From assembly GCA_030544235.1 (NCBI GenBank), contig CM060470.1:12280856-12344855 (forward strand): 64,000 nt of DNA. The letters run 5' to 3'. Each line of letters starts with the position of its first letter. Positions within the stretch are counted from its first letter, which is position 1. This DNA comes from Lepturacanthus savala (Eukaryota; Chordata; Actinopteri; Scombriformes; Trichiuridae). Under the pieces are notes generated by a model. It was not told the DNA's origin and ran no database searches. It worked only from the letters and a program-made list of their open reading frames with translations. Of this stretch, positions 12,262-26,045 are shown piece after piece. Made by a program: the position numbers and the translations under genes.

Positions 12262-15200
12262 GGCGGAGCAACCATTACCACAATGGTGGACATTTCACCA
12301 CCATTTATTCTCCATGAGCCATTAGTGAATCACTTTGCATTGTGGGATAGTAGGAAATGCAGGATGAAAAAAAAGAAGGGGTTGAAATTTGGAAACAATA
12401 CGCAAATAAGGGCTAAATTCAACAGTAAATGATGTAGTAAAACAGATATGGCAGCTTGGTGGTGGGCTACGATGATAATGGAAGATGGTGGTGAAAATAA
12501 TTTAATGTCCACAGCAACAATAAGATACATTTAACTCTTGAGTAATCAACTAATTAATTGGTGCGAAAGACTTAAACTTTGCTTGGACTTCTTCTGTGTG
12601 TTGTTTCTGTTGTTAGGAAGCTTTGGAAGAGAGTCCATTGGAGCACTTAGCCTCCAGTTACTTAGAAAAGACAGAGGGGATCTGAGATCTTTGAGATCTG
12701 ATTGGATGTAGTAGTAATATGTTTAGAACAACCAATGGCCCTCGAGATGTATTATGTGTTCTGGATGCTATTGCGGGAGGTTGATGTGGCAGCTCAAATG
12801 CTGAAAGAGTGTCCAGAGTAATGAATGGGAGACATGCCAGATAATGAGAGCATGTGGCAAAAGTGCTGATGGTACCAGAAGAAGAGTTGTTGCTTGTCCA
12901 GCTTCTGCCAAGACCGTACTCTTTACAATATCATACAGAGAAACCGAACATTCCTCCATGGGCAGGCAATTCCTTGATTAGCAGGAAAAAAATCCACTAT
13001 GATAGGAAAAACATGGCTATAAGTATATAGCTATATGCTTTGACCATTTGTGTTTAGAGCGAAAAAAGCAAGTCAAAGCAAGACAAAGTCTGAAATGTGG
13101 GTGTAGTAGTTGGATGTGAAAGGTTGAGACGATGACCTCAGATCATCTGAGTAAACCAATCGAATGCACGGAAGAACGTGGCTTCTACAGTTGGAGCAAA
13201 GTGAGGAATGCTGTATGGAGCTGATGGTATGGATTGACTGTAAGTCAGCAGTAAGAGAAAGAATTCTGTGAGGGTTTTTCTAACTGGCTGTTGTCATAGA
13301 AGTCCTTTGAGGATTGAAGCGGAAGCCTAGAGGGAAGGCCCAGACAGTCGGTTAGAAGTTAAGAAGAGAAGCTGATTCTGCTAAGGTCATCCTTCATCAT
13401 GGTGACGAAACTGTCAGGGTGACAAGATCAAATCATGTGAAGGTTATGTTGAATAGGCTCGTGAAAGCAACCCTCAAAAATGGTAATGTAGTGACATTAG
13501 ATTAGTCATATTGTAACTTGTGACCCAGAGAATGTAATGACAGACATTACTTAAATTACTTTATTGGCATCCCAGGTAAGAGCAGACATTACCGAATGAT
13601 GATGGATAAGTCGTAAAAACTTGCAATAGTCACAGGAAATCCTTCCCTGTCACGGCCTGATCTATTTATTGTACATGGTGCTTTCTGGGCAATAACAGTT
13701 CCGAAACATATCTCTTGTCACAATTCAGCAAAACATTGTTCTGCCACTGACATGAGTGGCAGTCTGTTTGTGTGGAAAGGTTAATTTCATACTTCCTGGA
13801 TTGTAGCTGCTTTATTGGCTTGACCCCGTGTTAATTCACCCAGAAGAAACCTTGGAAGACTAAGCTGGCTGGAGCTACGGGAACAAAAGGTCGTGGAAAC
13901 TAACAATCTATTCATGTCAGATTCTGTTTCGCTGGAAATATAGTCAGACACCCTGCATCGATGTGATGCTGGGACTTCACACTGTACTTGAAATGCAAAT
14001 GGATGCAGCAAACATACTTCACTTTTCATCGACAGACGAGGAAATTTATAGCCATTCAGACAGTACTAACATATACCTTGCTTTGTTTCAAGTGATTACA
14101 GTCCTGTAGTGCATTGAACCTATGATTGCTGAAACAAAGTAAAAAGTGGTAATGCAGCTTTGCAGTGCTACATCAATGTTGCGCTATTTTCGCTTCTTCC
14201 CCTGGCATAGAAGAGTTATTAACATGGCCACTAGAGTAGTCTCAGTAGAATAGTCTCAATGATGCAAATGTCTGTGTGTTTCTTTGAAACAACCCTGTAA
14301 CTGATGATAGTTCTATCCAGCTTTTTCATACTGTCACACCATATTGTCCCAGTTTTAACCTTCTACCAACCTTCTCAGAAAATACACGAGAAACAATAAA
14401 CACCTTTTAAACCTGAATTTCTTCAAAAACTAAACATTCTGATTGAAATTTGTATTGGGCACATCAGAATGCATTCTTTAAGATATTCTCAGATATCTTA
14501 AAGAACCTGATCCTGCCACAGAGAGATGTTTTTCATTTCTTTTGCTCTAAACAAAGGACTTATTAGACACATTAGAAATGCTTGTGAGAATCGGGTGCCT
14601 TCTAGGTCAGAGCACTTTGTGATGGGAAGTGTAAATACAGGAGAGGAAAATTAAGTTAGGATGCACTCAGTCCTCATTTGCTGACAGCGTGAAATGAAAG
14701 CAAGGTGCAATGAGATCTGTGCAAGGGGTTCACTGAAGGTGAGCTGTGGGAGAACCATAATGAGCAAAAGATCCACATGTGATTGACTAAGAGGCTGTTA
14801 ATTTGATTTTAGCCCTTCTTGATGAGCAAGTCAGCACTCAGACGGGACAAGGGGGGGGAGTAGGAGAAAAACCGGGGGTCACTTGCTTTCAAATCAGTTG
14901 CTACTTCAAAGGAGAGCCAATATGACAAGAGCCAGCAAGCAAGCAACAAAAAAAGTTTGTTTCTCTGGATTCTCTTCTCTGACTTTTCTTTGCAGAGCAT
15001 AATTAACTGAGGCAATTATGACACAGGCAGCGTGTCACACATTGCTTTCATTTGCAGCCTCACGTGATGGTTACAAACGACAGAGGAAAGGTGGAACCAC
15101 ACTGAGCAGGTTGCAGAAATAGGAGCCAGGTTTCACTTTTTTTTTTTTTTTTTTTAAACCATGAGAGACTGGCCAAGAACAAATAAAACAAACTGTAAAA

Positions 15201-16167
15201 ATATTATTCCGTTTCAAATTTCAACCTGCAGATATAGGAATCCGTTTATCATATCACTAGTCACTGACATCAATATGCTATTTCTTCCCTAACAACTTGG
15301 CAGGTTTGAATCTTCCTCATGTCCAATCCACAGATTTATATAAACATTCAAATGCAGGGTCAGGTCATTTTTAGTCAGCGTCTTCGTGTTCTTGTTCACA
15401 TTCCTTAAACCATCCATAAAACATTTACTTCCACTCTTGATTATTGAAGTCTCTTCGTTGCTGCTTTGACATCCCTGCAATTTCCCAGTTTTCTGCTCAA
15501 ATAAAATATAATGTATAACGTAATCTTGTCTAAACATCTGCTCGAGCTCAGGAGCAGCCTATGCAGGTGTCAAATTTAATTAACATACATTTAGCCTCAT
15601 GGTTACAAACTGCAGCTGATAGACATAGAAAACTGCTTGAGGAAAAAAACATCTTCTGCAGAATGTACTTCATTATGAGGCAGTGGTGATTAACAATATA
15701 TAACAGTTCCGGGCCCACATTCATCAAATCTTAGAATCACTTCTAGGAATTGCACTGAAAGTTAACCTATATGACTAAGAATATTACCCATTGGGTCACA
15801 ATTTAACAGCAATCTGAGCCACAAAAAAGTCGGAAATATGACGATCTGCTGTGGTTTGAAATATTAAGACGTGGTAAAATTTGAAGTGTGAAAAAAAAGC
15901 ACTTTTTTTAAGTTTCATAAATAAAATTGGGTTTTTGGTAATCATTGTGTGTTCATATTGTTATATATTTGCTTTTACCTTGTGCTCACCAACAGTTTAC
16001 AGTGTACACATGAAAGCTGGTAAGTGAAAGCTTGGCAAAACCTCCTAAAGAAGCATCAATAATGGATAATGGATCTTCTGGCCTGAAACACTCCAAGAGG
16101 TGCACCGTCTAGTTAAACCAGGCATCTGTGGCCCCAACAAAAAAGAAAAAACCTCTGAAGCTCTGGT
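12262..16167. other. Unique sequence with isolated hairpin, no gene seen
   Basis: Contains a 13-bp-arm hairpin at 14474-14505 and a T-run at 15137-15155. Open frames are short and featureless. The 14600-14800 stretch has AATTAAG and TTAATTTG words and no simple repeats, but nothing diagnostic. Confidence 0.5.
14474..14505. repeat. Perfect 13-bp inverted repeat (hairpin)
   Basis: Arm TTCTTTAAGATAT, loop TCTCAG, then the exact reverse complement. No terminator, precursor or transposon context was identified. Confidence 0.85.
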
Positions 16168-16178
16168 CCCCCCCCCCC

Positions 16179-16216
<38 letters not shown>

Positions 16217-16224
16217 ACCACCAC
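16168..16224. repeat. Poly-C / (CA)n / (CCA)n compound repeat
   Basis: A run of about 14 C is followed by about 17 CA units and then four CCA units, seen directly. Confidence 0.95.
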
Positions 16225-17386
16225 CTTCTCTCATCTCCCCACCCCGCCACCCTCTCTCCAAGAACCTAATACTTAGGGGACTTTGCAGCTATTTAATGTT
16301 TAATGCCCTCTAAAGCCAAAAGAATGCTAATTTCTGTGGCCTGCTACCAATTTTCATCTGTTTCACTCTCACCCCGAAATTTCAAATCTGCTGTCCCCAC
16401 GGCCCTATTTATCCCCGGTGTTACAGCTGGGGACAATTATGCACAGGAAGCGCGCTGGGGGACGTGTTTTGGGAGCAGCCAGGAAGTTAGTGGCGGATCC
16501 ATCCTTCAAGGAAGGGAAAGCACCAGACTACAGGGGGTGCACTCTGGCCATGGGGCCCTTCAGGGGTCTCTTCACTGAACCCCCAACCTCGCCACCACTA
16601 TGGCCTGTGAAGATTAGCCAAAACAAGACATGGAGGCAGGTGGGGGGATTTGAAGGAAAGGCGGGGGGGGGGATGAAAGAAAGGAAGAAAATGAGAATCA
16701 TCACTGCCCCTTCTCTGTGTTTATCCTCTGTCGTCCCCTCCTACTGTGCACAGTACTTGAGTGTCTCAGAGAACCGAGCCATCATATTTCCAGGCGGAAT
16801 AAAATGTCTTTGTTTCTCCGTCTAAAGCTGTCATCTATGAAAGTTTTGTTTGCCAGTGAAAGCGGGTGAAATCTGAATTGACCCTGTCTTGTCTTGAAAT
16901 GCAAGCAGCATTTAATTTTCTTTTCTCTGCACAGCAGGAACGAGAAAACTGACCAGCGTCCCATGAGAATAGTTCAAAAGGAAGACAATGGGCTTCAATC
17001 ACAAGTGTTTCTTAATTTATTTAAAATTATGCACGAGCAAAACAACAAAACCCTACATCCGAAAGTGTGCGAGGAGCACTGTTTTAAATGAACCCATTTG
17101 AAAAGCCTTGTGAATCATGACATTCCGGGCAGTCTGGGGTCTGTGCATTCTGAATCATGACTGTACAGAGCAGCCGAGGTGTCATTCAATAGAAATAATA
17201 TTTTCATGACATGATAAAAACTCTTTTGGAAGATTTTATATTTTCAATCTGCTCATATTCAATAGTCCTTGTCCACATTAGTTCATGAAAAAAACATCTT
17301 TTTCTCATATCTCACCAGTACAAATGTGTGGTCAAATAAATTTTCCTTTCCCCCCTGAACATTGTGTAATTAAGACACCAAATCGA
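16225..17386. other. Unique sequence, no gene seen
   Basis: Higher GC than its surroundings around 16380-16680, with a G-run near 16661-16672. The overlapping frames 16303-16578 and 16418-16825 show no domain. Confidence 0.5.
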
Positions 17387-18376
<990 letters not shown>

Positions 18377-18388
18377 CACACACACACA

Positions 18389-18458
<70 letters not shown>
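18377..18458. repeat. (CA)n microsatellite, about 82 bp
   Basis: About 40 CA units with one AA interruption near 18391. Confidence 0.97.
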
Positions 18459-18463
<5 letters not shown>

Positions 18464-21400
18464 TCTGACCTTTGTCACGTTTCCTTAAGTTTCAGCTACT
18501 CCTCAATTAATTTCTGCCTCATGAAAATCGGGTGCCTTTTTATCCTTGAAACTGAATAGCTTCATCATGTTTAACCTTGGCCTATTAGCTTGCTCTTAAA
18601 ATTGTTCTTTGTAATGTACATATTCAGCCTCAATTGATTTGGGGTCAAGTGCCAATTTGTCTACTTGCAGTTTGACTTTATAGTCTGTGATTTGCCATGA
18701 TTCTTACCCCTTTCTTCACTGAGTCCATCAATAACGATGTTGTTCCACTTTTTGGACTATAGATTATTCAGAAAGTTTTTGCAAATTCACTTGAAATACT
18801 CCAGTGAGCGGAGGTCAGGGAGTCTTTTTTTCAATATCATCTACATTTGCAAACTGATCTTAATGTCCTGTACATGTTTCATGCTATTGTCCATCCTTTG
18901 GTTACTAGATTCCATTAATAATTGGACAAATGTCTTGCAGTTTCTTTTCTGTCACTCACTGGGGTCATTAAAAATGATTTGGGATCAAGGAGATCATGGG
19001 TCATAGGCAGCGAATAGGTGGAAGGTGATAATGTCTGGTCGTCAACAAAAAAACATACTGGAATGTTTCCTGACAATATGATTTCCTTTTAGAATCTGTG
19101 TAGCCCACTGATTATTATGGTGGCCATCAGGGGCAAACAGCAAAATGCTGCAAACATGGAAATGATGCAAAACCCCAAAACAAACACAAGCAACACTTGC
19201 AACAAAAAAAAATGCAGGAGAAAAATCCTGCAATTACATAAACAAAACAGAAGCAGGGACCTACAAACTTATAAACTCACAAAACAAATACAAATGAAAA
19301 ATGGTGCAAGTCACAGACCGTTTGCATTGCCAATGAAACATGACACTCTGCTCATGGTGCGACGGTGCAACATTCAGACCCAAGTGAAAACAAAGATGTG
19401 TTAATGCATATCATAGAGCATTTTTTTGTGTCTTCTCAATATAAAGGGAAATCATATTATCAAGAAAAATTCCAGTATGTTTTTTATTATTATTATTATT
19501 AAAAAGTTATTTAAAATATGTAGTGTTTCATATGATTTCATTGGTGATACCGTTAACCAGTTGGATAGGTATAGTATTGCTTGCTTATAGTGTGTGTATG
19601 AACACCGGTGTGTCTGTATGTACTTGTGTGCATCCAGATGCATTGTGGGAAGGCTGACTGATAAACATCCTCTCAAGGGAAGCAGGTCGAGGTGGCATTT
19701 ATCTACAGGGACTCTTTTGTTCTTGAAATGTCCCCCGTGCTTTCAATAATTCAACAGGCAGTCTTTTCTTCTCTTTACTTCCACTTGACATGACGCCAAC
19801 ATTCACTGTCTCAGGGTTAAATATATGTTTGCCTTCACACCCTCGGGAGATGCAGAAAGAGGAGTCACACATCAGTGAGATGCTATGTAAAGGACTGTGT
19901 ATTAATACACTATTTTATTATAGCTTCTGCATTTCTGTGCTGCTATGAATGTGGAGTCCATGTGAATAATACTCCTTTATACATAAGCTTTTTTTTTTTC
20001 TTTTTTTTAATTCATAAGGTCATCTTATAAGATCTAAAGAAGAGTATTCATAGCTCAATTTACTTTTTTTATTTACTCTCACTATTAAACCGCCAAAGCT
20101 TGATTTGTGTTGATATTTCACTGACTAGACTTTTTTTTCCGATCTTACAAGGTCTGAGATGCCAGCCTTTGCTCCTCCTTTCATCCAGAAAGACTGGATG
20201 CAAAAAAACAGGCCTCGCTATGAGGATCAGCTCTAAACAGGCAAAGTTAGTGGAAACTGCCCACAGGCAAAAGACCTTTTAACACACTTTATAACTGGAT
20301 GCAGGCATTTAAACAGAAAGTAAGACATAGTTGTCGTAATAATAATAACATGTTAAAGGCACAGTGTTATGAAACTTGTGGGCTGTAAAACTTGTGAAGA
20401 ATAGGGAAAAAAGGAAGATCCATGCCTTGTGTATATAAAAATGGCAGAACTCTCTTTTTCATTGAGTTATATACTAAAACCAGCATACACATCATATCTG
20501 TATGCCTTTTCTACTTTTTGTGACATCTACTTTCAGCTAGATGTCACAAAATCGTACAGACTGGACGTTTAAGATATTAGAAATAGATTGATAGAACTAT
20601 TTGAATCAGCACTAAGAACGTGTGACAAGACATTTAGAACAAGGCTTGAGTGGGAGGAGATAAAGGAACATTCATGAAGGTAAGGAAACACATTGCGAGC
20701 AAGGATCAAATGCCAGGGACACACTGTACAATAAAGAAAGACTTTTTTAAAACCATCACATTTGATTCCACCTACTTACTGTAGCTTATTTGCTGCACAA
20801 TTCCTTAGTGGCACTTTAAAGTTTATTCAACTGGAACATCAATAAAGGTCTCTCGAAAAACTGTCTTTCAGTTGCTTTTTTTTTCTATGACAGAAACCGT
20901 GAGCTACTAAAACAGTTGCTACGCATGTTCATATATTGAGGTTTTAGAAACCTCATAAAATCCTTTGTGTTGACTACAAGATTAAACAGAAAGTTGAAAT
21001 CTGCAGTTTTCCACTGTACAGAAAATAATTATATTCATAGGACTGAAATTTACAAAAAAAAAAAAAAACTGTCCAGAGGGCTACATCCGCAACCTGGAAA
21101 CTTTTCTGTCATTGAAATTGTCGTTATCACTGGCGCACCAAATAATATCTGATATTGCCGACATCATACAAAGGTCATAGACACCATCAGTTTAATAAAT
21201 CCACCATCTATTTCCCCCGGGATGAAACGCCATTGTTTCAAAGTCGTTTGGGGAGATGTCACATTGAGCTTCAGCTGCAAAAACGCATATACACACGCAC
21301 ACACACACACATAACGGACATGTTTTGCCCCTGATGGTCCACAGTGAATGACCCAGGTGGGATTTGGGGGGAAAACGCGCCCACCTGTCCCACGCCGGCC

Positions 21401-22033
21401 ACAGGAGACAAGACGGAGTGATCTGGTTCTCTCGCTCTCATTTCCCCCAAGGCCGCAGAGTGGATGTGTGTTTGTCTCCTCAAGGGTAATCAGACCCTGT
21501 GTTCAAAAGGATATGGGCTCTCGAGGGGGGTCATAGGGGCCTACCTGACGACCGCGTTTATCATCAGCCGAGAAGTGGAGAGGAAAGGTCACGTGTAACC
21601 ATCTCAGATGTTGTTCAAAATCAATCTCGGAGTCGGCTGCACCCGCAGACCAAAATAGAGACTGATTGTTCGGTTTTGTTGTGCAGCTGTGTGTCATTGC
21701 TTGTATGGCTGTTGATTTGTGTTGCTATGAGATTGATATCTGAAAGCACCTTTCTATGGCTGTGTAGTGGGAAATGCTATGCGGGCCGGAGTTTTAAATT
21801 TCGGGTTCAAAGCTCCATCAAGTTAATAGGGTAACTCATGGTACCGTATGTGTTTAGAGCAGCTACATTCCTAGTGGTAAAAAGGGGAACGAAAATTATT
21901 CATAGTCAGATGTGGCCCTTTCCAAATAACACATTCTCTGATCATTCAGGAACAAAAGCTGAATGACAGCATTTCATTAATTTTGGTAGTCACATTTTAA
22001 AAAATCAAATTCTTTTCTTTTTACAATGAATGC

Positions 22034-22035
<2 letters not shown>
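18459..22035. other. Unique sequence with isolated hairpin, no gene seen
   Basis: 19130-19300 is unusually rich in CAAAA/CAAAC words and may be a decayed dispersed repeat. 20516-20551 is a perfect hairpin. 21340-21700 is richer in GC and CpG than its flanks but has no recognisable exon or promoter. Confidence 0.45.
20516..20551. repeat. Perfect 13-bp inverted repeat (hairpin)
   Basis: Arm TTTTGTGACATCT, 10-nt loop, then the exact reverse complement AGATGTCACAAAA. Arm and loop sizes are short for a microRNA precursor. Confidence 0.85.

Positions 22036-22089
<54 letters not shown>
22036..22089. repeat. (TA)n microsatellite
   Basis: About 27 TA units, seen directly. No transposon terminus recognised at either side. 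Confidence 0.97.
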
Positions 22090-22093
<4 letters not shown>

Positions 22094-22984
22094 GTAGGAA
22101 ATTGCTTGTGGCATTTTGTTTAAACACATTTGTAAATGCCTTTTTGTAAAAACATTTTTTTATATTATTTTATTTTATTTTTGTAAGCAATAAACTATAT
22201 GCAGTATATGTACAACCTTGCTAGACTGTATGGAGGACCTTTCCCTCCATATAAAGGAAAATAAAAGGCTTTCTCAGTCAAGAATTGATAGAAATTCATC
22301 AAAAATTATTCATTGTTCTGAGAAAGTGAAAGAAATTCGCAAGATAAAGTACAATGTTTTAATTTTTGAATTAAAAATAGACACAGCTATAGAAGTTCTT
22401 GACACATTAACATTTTCTTATTATGTTGTTATCTGTTCGTCCATATTGGATTTGTGGTCTAGGTAGAGTGAATATAATGGCTGCAGTGCACCTTTTATTC
22501 TTATTTTATTATCTATACATTTGTTTCTTATTTAGATGATTGTGTGAAATTTTTGTAGTTTTATTTATTTTGTTTTTTTTGCCTATGGCTCTTGGGTAGA
22601 GTATTGCCCAGGTACAGTACCAGCTACTGGAAATCCAAATAAATACACAAAATCACTCATTTTCACATAATATAAGCATTTTCAGTTTTTTTCTTGCCAG
22701 AAGTTGGCCTCCGTACATCATCCCAAAGGATTCCAAAGTGGTTAAGACCAAAGCATCGCGCCCGGGTGGGAGAGATTTTTTTTTTTTTTCTCTGCCCTTG
22801 TTTTTGGATGGCGATGGTGAACATTTTACAGAAAATACAGCTTCAACAAGACAAATAGAAGCAAACAGCCACTTCATTATGGCCATGAAGATGTGTGCCA
22901 TCACATAACAATGACAAATTTCTCGAAAATCACTTCAGCTATACTGGAAGCATAAAAGAGCTTCTTCTCTGTCAGCCCCCGCGT
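22090..22984. other. Unique AT-rich sequence, no gene seen
   Basis: Very AT-rich, with T-runs at 22154-22160 and about 22779-22790. Nothing else recognised. Confidence 0.5.
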
Positions 22985-23200
22985 GCTCTCTGCCACTGAT
23001 TTCGACGATGAGACCCTCTTAAGGAGTCCAATCAGTCAATTAGGATTACTCCAATGTGACCTCCTTTACAGATGAGCCTCTTCAGTAAGACCTCCAAAAT
23101 AAACAGCTGTGTAATCTCATTTAGCAGCACCTGGGCCTAAATGAAGTCATTATAGGTGCCTCTTCACTGCAGTGGACAGATGCAAATGAGCATAACATTA
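22985..23200. promoter_or_regulatory. Candidate conserved non-coding element
   Basis: Repeat-free block holding CAATCAGTCAATTAGGATTA (homeodomain- and OTX/PITX-like cores) and an exact octamer ATGCAAAT at 23180-23187, with no open frame. Dense homeodomain and POU words in unique DNA are typical of vertebrate developmental enhancers. Nothing in a single sequence proves conservation, so this is a low-confidence inference. Confidence 0.25.
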
Positions 23201-23569
23201 CACTGTAAAAATGTGTGTTTCACGTATAGCCAATCGATTGATTACTGTATAGATGTTTATGAGATTGTTTAAATAAGCGAGGTGTACAGAGATGATATTA
23301 TCTGTATATGTTCAACCACTTACCAATTAAATCTACTTTGATTGGGTTTGACACATTATTCCCACAATTAAAATGACAAAGCCTTAATTTTATTAAGCTT
23401 TAACAGTTATCTCATTCTTTTCATTTTACTTATCATTTAAAGGTTCCATATCATCTTAAGTAAGATTTGATTGATTTGATTAGAAGGTCTAGGTGTCTTA
23501 AATACTGTATTGCGCTTTTAAGTCTTCCTTTTACAGCCATTCAAAACAGTAAATCAGACGAGAGGCTCA
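23201..23569. other. Unique AT-rich sequence, no gene seen
   Basis: No recognisable feature before the (AAT)n array. Confidence 0.5.
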
Positions 23570-23598
23570 ATAACAATAATAATAATAATAATAATAAC

Positions 23599-23638
<40 letters not shown>
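23570..23638. repeat. (AAT)n microsatellite
   Basis: About 23 AAT units with AAC interruptions near 23571 and 23596. The poly-asparagine frame through it is an artefact. Confidence 0.96.
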
Positions 23639-23640
<2 letters not shown>

Positions 23641-24479
23641 ACAGGCACAAGCTGGAGAAAGAAGCTTGAGAGAGGACTGTTGAACTATATTTTAGTAAGG
23701 ATATTGTATGAAAAAGGACTAATTAACTGTGAAATCACATTCACCCGAACATCACTTTCTCATGAATTCAGGTCTTACAAGCTCTCACAGTAAGGTCTAG
23801 AATACACAGACCTGATTTGACTATGCGTGGAGGCTGCCATGACTGCAGTTAACTTGAATGCATCAACTTTGGACACATTTTGTGCAGAGGGGTTGATACC
23901 AACCAATCGCGAACTCCGTATTTCAGCCATCCGTCTCCTCTGCACAACAATCTTTCCTTCTGGGCATGTGTTAATTCACAGCGCGCACAGAGAGAGGCGG
24001 GGCTGTTCACAGATGGCTCCGTTGCTATGGTCTGTTGTCATGCATTTGTGCGAGAGAGAGTGGCAGAGAAGTGCTGCTCACAGGTAATAATGAGTGGGAC
24101 TACACCTGATGAACGTCTATGTAAGCCCTGCGATGTCGTTCTCCATCTTTTTCTCCTTTTTTCCTGTCATTTGTCTGCTGTTGCTATCTAGTAAAGGCGT
24201 AATTTAGCCCTATAAATAGAGGGATAAAGGAAACAAACAACTAATCATTCATTCAATCAGGTCAAACTCCCAAGGCTGAGATACTGATGCCAAAGTGTGA
24301 AATGGGAGATGGAAAATTATGCAATGAACAATACAACATGTGAAAGGAATACAATTTCAAAATTTTGCTACAAAAAAAAAATGGATTTGATGGACTGGCC
24401 TAATGGATAAATCCTGTGGGTTAACATGGATACCCTTATAAAAAAAAATTTGCATATTGTACGTATGTATGTATTACAC
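23639..24479. other. Unique sequence, no gene seen
   Basis: 23850-24090 is relatively CpG-rich and keeps overlapping frames open (23827-24087 and 23880-24191), ending at a CAGGTAATA donor-like site at about 24080. No domain or matching acceptor was found. It may be the interior of a decayed DNA transposon. Confidence 0.4.
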
Positions 24480-24705
24480 ATATTCTACATGTGACTTTGC
24501 ACATGTACAATATGTGTAACATGTGCTTTGCACGTGGGAAATCTTTGCACATAATTTTGTGAAACACATGGGAATTTCCATATGTGCAGTGGTTCCCATG
24601 TTTTTTCCACATGTGGAAAATGTTTCACATGGGTTTCACATGAAAATGGCCCCAAAACACATTCTCTTGTGCACCCATTGCACATATTTCACATGTGATT
24701 TTTAA
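24480..24705. repeat. CACATGTG-rich degenerate repeat patch
   Basis: More than a dozen CACATG, CATGTG or ACATGT words occur in about 225 bp, in both orientations, often as TTTCACATG or CCACATGTGG (a 10-bp palindrome near 24608-24617). Spacing is irregular, so it is not a simple tandem array. It resembles palindromic-motif fish repeats, but no terminal repeats were resolved. Confidence 0.6.
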
Positions 24706-25780
24706 ACAAATCAAATTCATTTCATGTTTTCTTTTCTGTTAGAATAAAGATGAAAAAAACAGCAACATATTTAAACTGCTGCTAGATGTAAAGACGCATT
24801 ACAACAAACACATGATTCAACCCATTTAAGCCTAAGAGCCTCTCAGTCTATGACTGTCATTTTCTACTTATAACCTTATTTAAGCCTGCATAATATTATC
24901 AATTGAGTCACTAACAATCATGTTATACATATATTTTTTTCTAATTTTACTCTTTACTTTGCAGAAAATAGCATTTAATGGCTATTATAGTTGCCGCTTG
25001 CACAATTTTGCCCAATTATTATAATTACAATTATTTTTGGGGGGGATTATTCTAGAGATCTGAATAATTAATAATCATATATATATATATATATATAAGT
25101 ACAGAATGAGAGTGATAGACTTAAAGGCTCATAGGCTTTTATGGGTTAACAAAGTGTCACTTTTACCATTTAGTGGTGTTTTTTTGTTTTAAACACTGCA
25201 GAATCTAACCACATCTCCTCACAACAAAATACCCGAAAATTCACAGCCCCTGCAACTGGGAGGTAATCAACACCAACGCTTCTGTCCCTATTGAATTTTT
25301 CATGTGCCATGTAGCGCAAGCACAAAGCCTGTTTCTCACAGGAGTCATACAAATCCTGCAGATTGACTGCCACAGTCAGCACCATACTGTACTGCTGTCT
25401 GCTGGGGCGAAATTAGCGCTTTGACTCCTGTCAGCGCTATTCATCCTGATGGCTCATCCGTCACTGGATGCTAACGCTAACAGCAGGCAGGTCACTGTGC
25501 CGCCCGTCCTCTGAAGAACAGAAGGCTGCACTCGGTCATTAAAGTGACAGATTTGCTCTCTGCACCTTCTTTCTGCCTTATTTCTCCTTTCCCCCCCCAC
25601 CCTCATCTGTCAATCTGTTGCTCTCGGTGGATAGAGAATCCTTTGCTTTTTTCTAGTTCTTTTTTCCTCCCTCACACAACCACTCACGCTTTTCCTCTTT
25701 CTTCTTGTGTTATTCACCGCATCCCTGTTGGTCCCTTGTTTACAAGCTGGAGTAGCAGACAGCCAATGGCACCCCCATCC
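24706..25780. other. Unique sequence with short (TA)n, no gene seen
   Basis: The (TA)n tract lies at 25077-25097. The frame at 25170-25385 has no recognisable domain. No other feature seen. Confidence 0.5.
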
Positions 25781-26045
25781 TAATTATCGTTCAGCTGGAT
25801 GAAGGCATTTATCATATGTATAATTAAAGCAAACAGAACGGGACTTATCTGTGGCCCTGTGGGAGGCAAAGGTGACATCATTAGCCCACGTTCAGAGGCC
25901 CGGGCCTGGGCACAGAGGTAGAGGAGGAGGCGCGGGGCTGCTTGGGGTGTCTCTGAGTGGACAGAGTCATTAAACTGGGCATTCATTCATTATGAATGAG
26001 CTGTAAGGCCGTCTGTTCCAGCCTGTAATTCCAGCTTCTCTTTGA
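25781..26045. promoter_or_regulatory. Candidate conserved non-coding element
   Basis: Repeat-free block with two TAATTA homeodomain cores (25781-25786 and 25821-25826), a CATATG E-box, GGTGACATCATTAG (bZIP-like), TCATTAAACTGGGC and a CATTCATTATGAATG palindrome at 25984-25998. Composition is balanced, with no frame that looks coding. This is the pattern of developmental enhancers, but conservation is not demonstrated. Confidence 0.3.

Noticed and set aside
23467..23793. Frame with a poly-asparagine run
   Set aside because: Produced by the (AAT)n array. The flanking residues show no domain or splice context.
24480..24705. CRISPR-like array
   Set aside because: Motifs are irregularly spaced and in both orientations with no constant repeat-spacer unit, and the window is vertebrate DNA.
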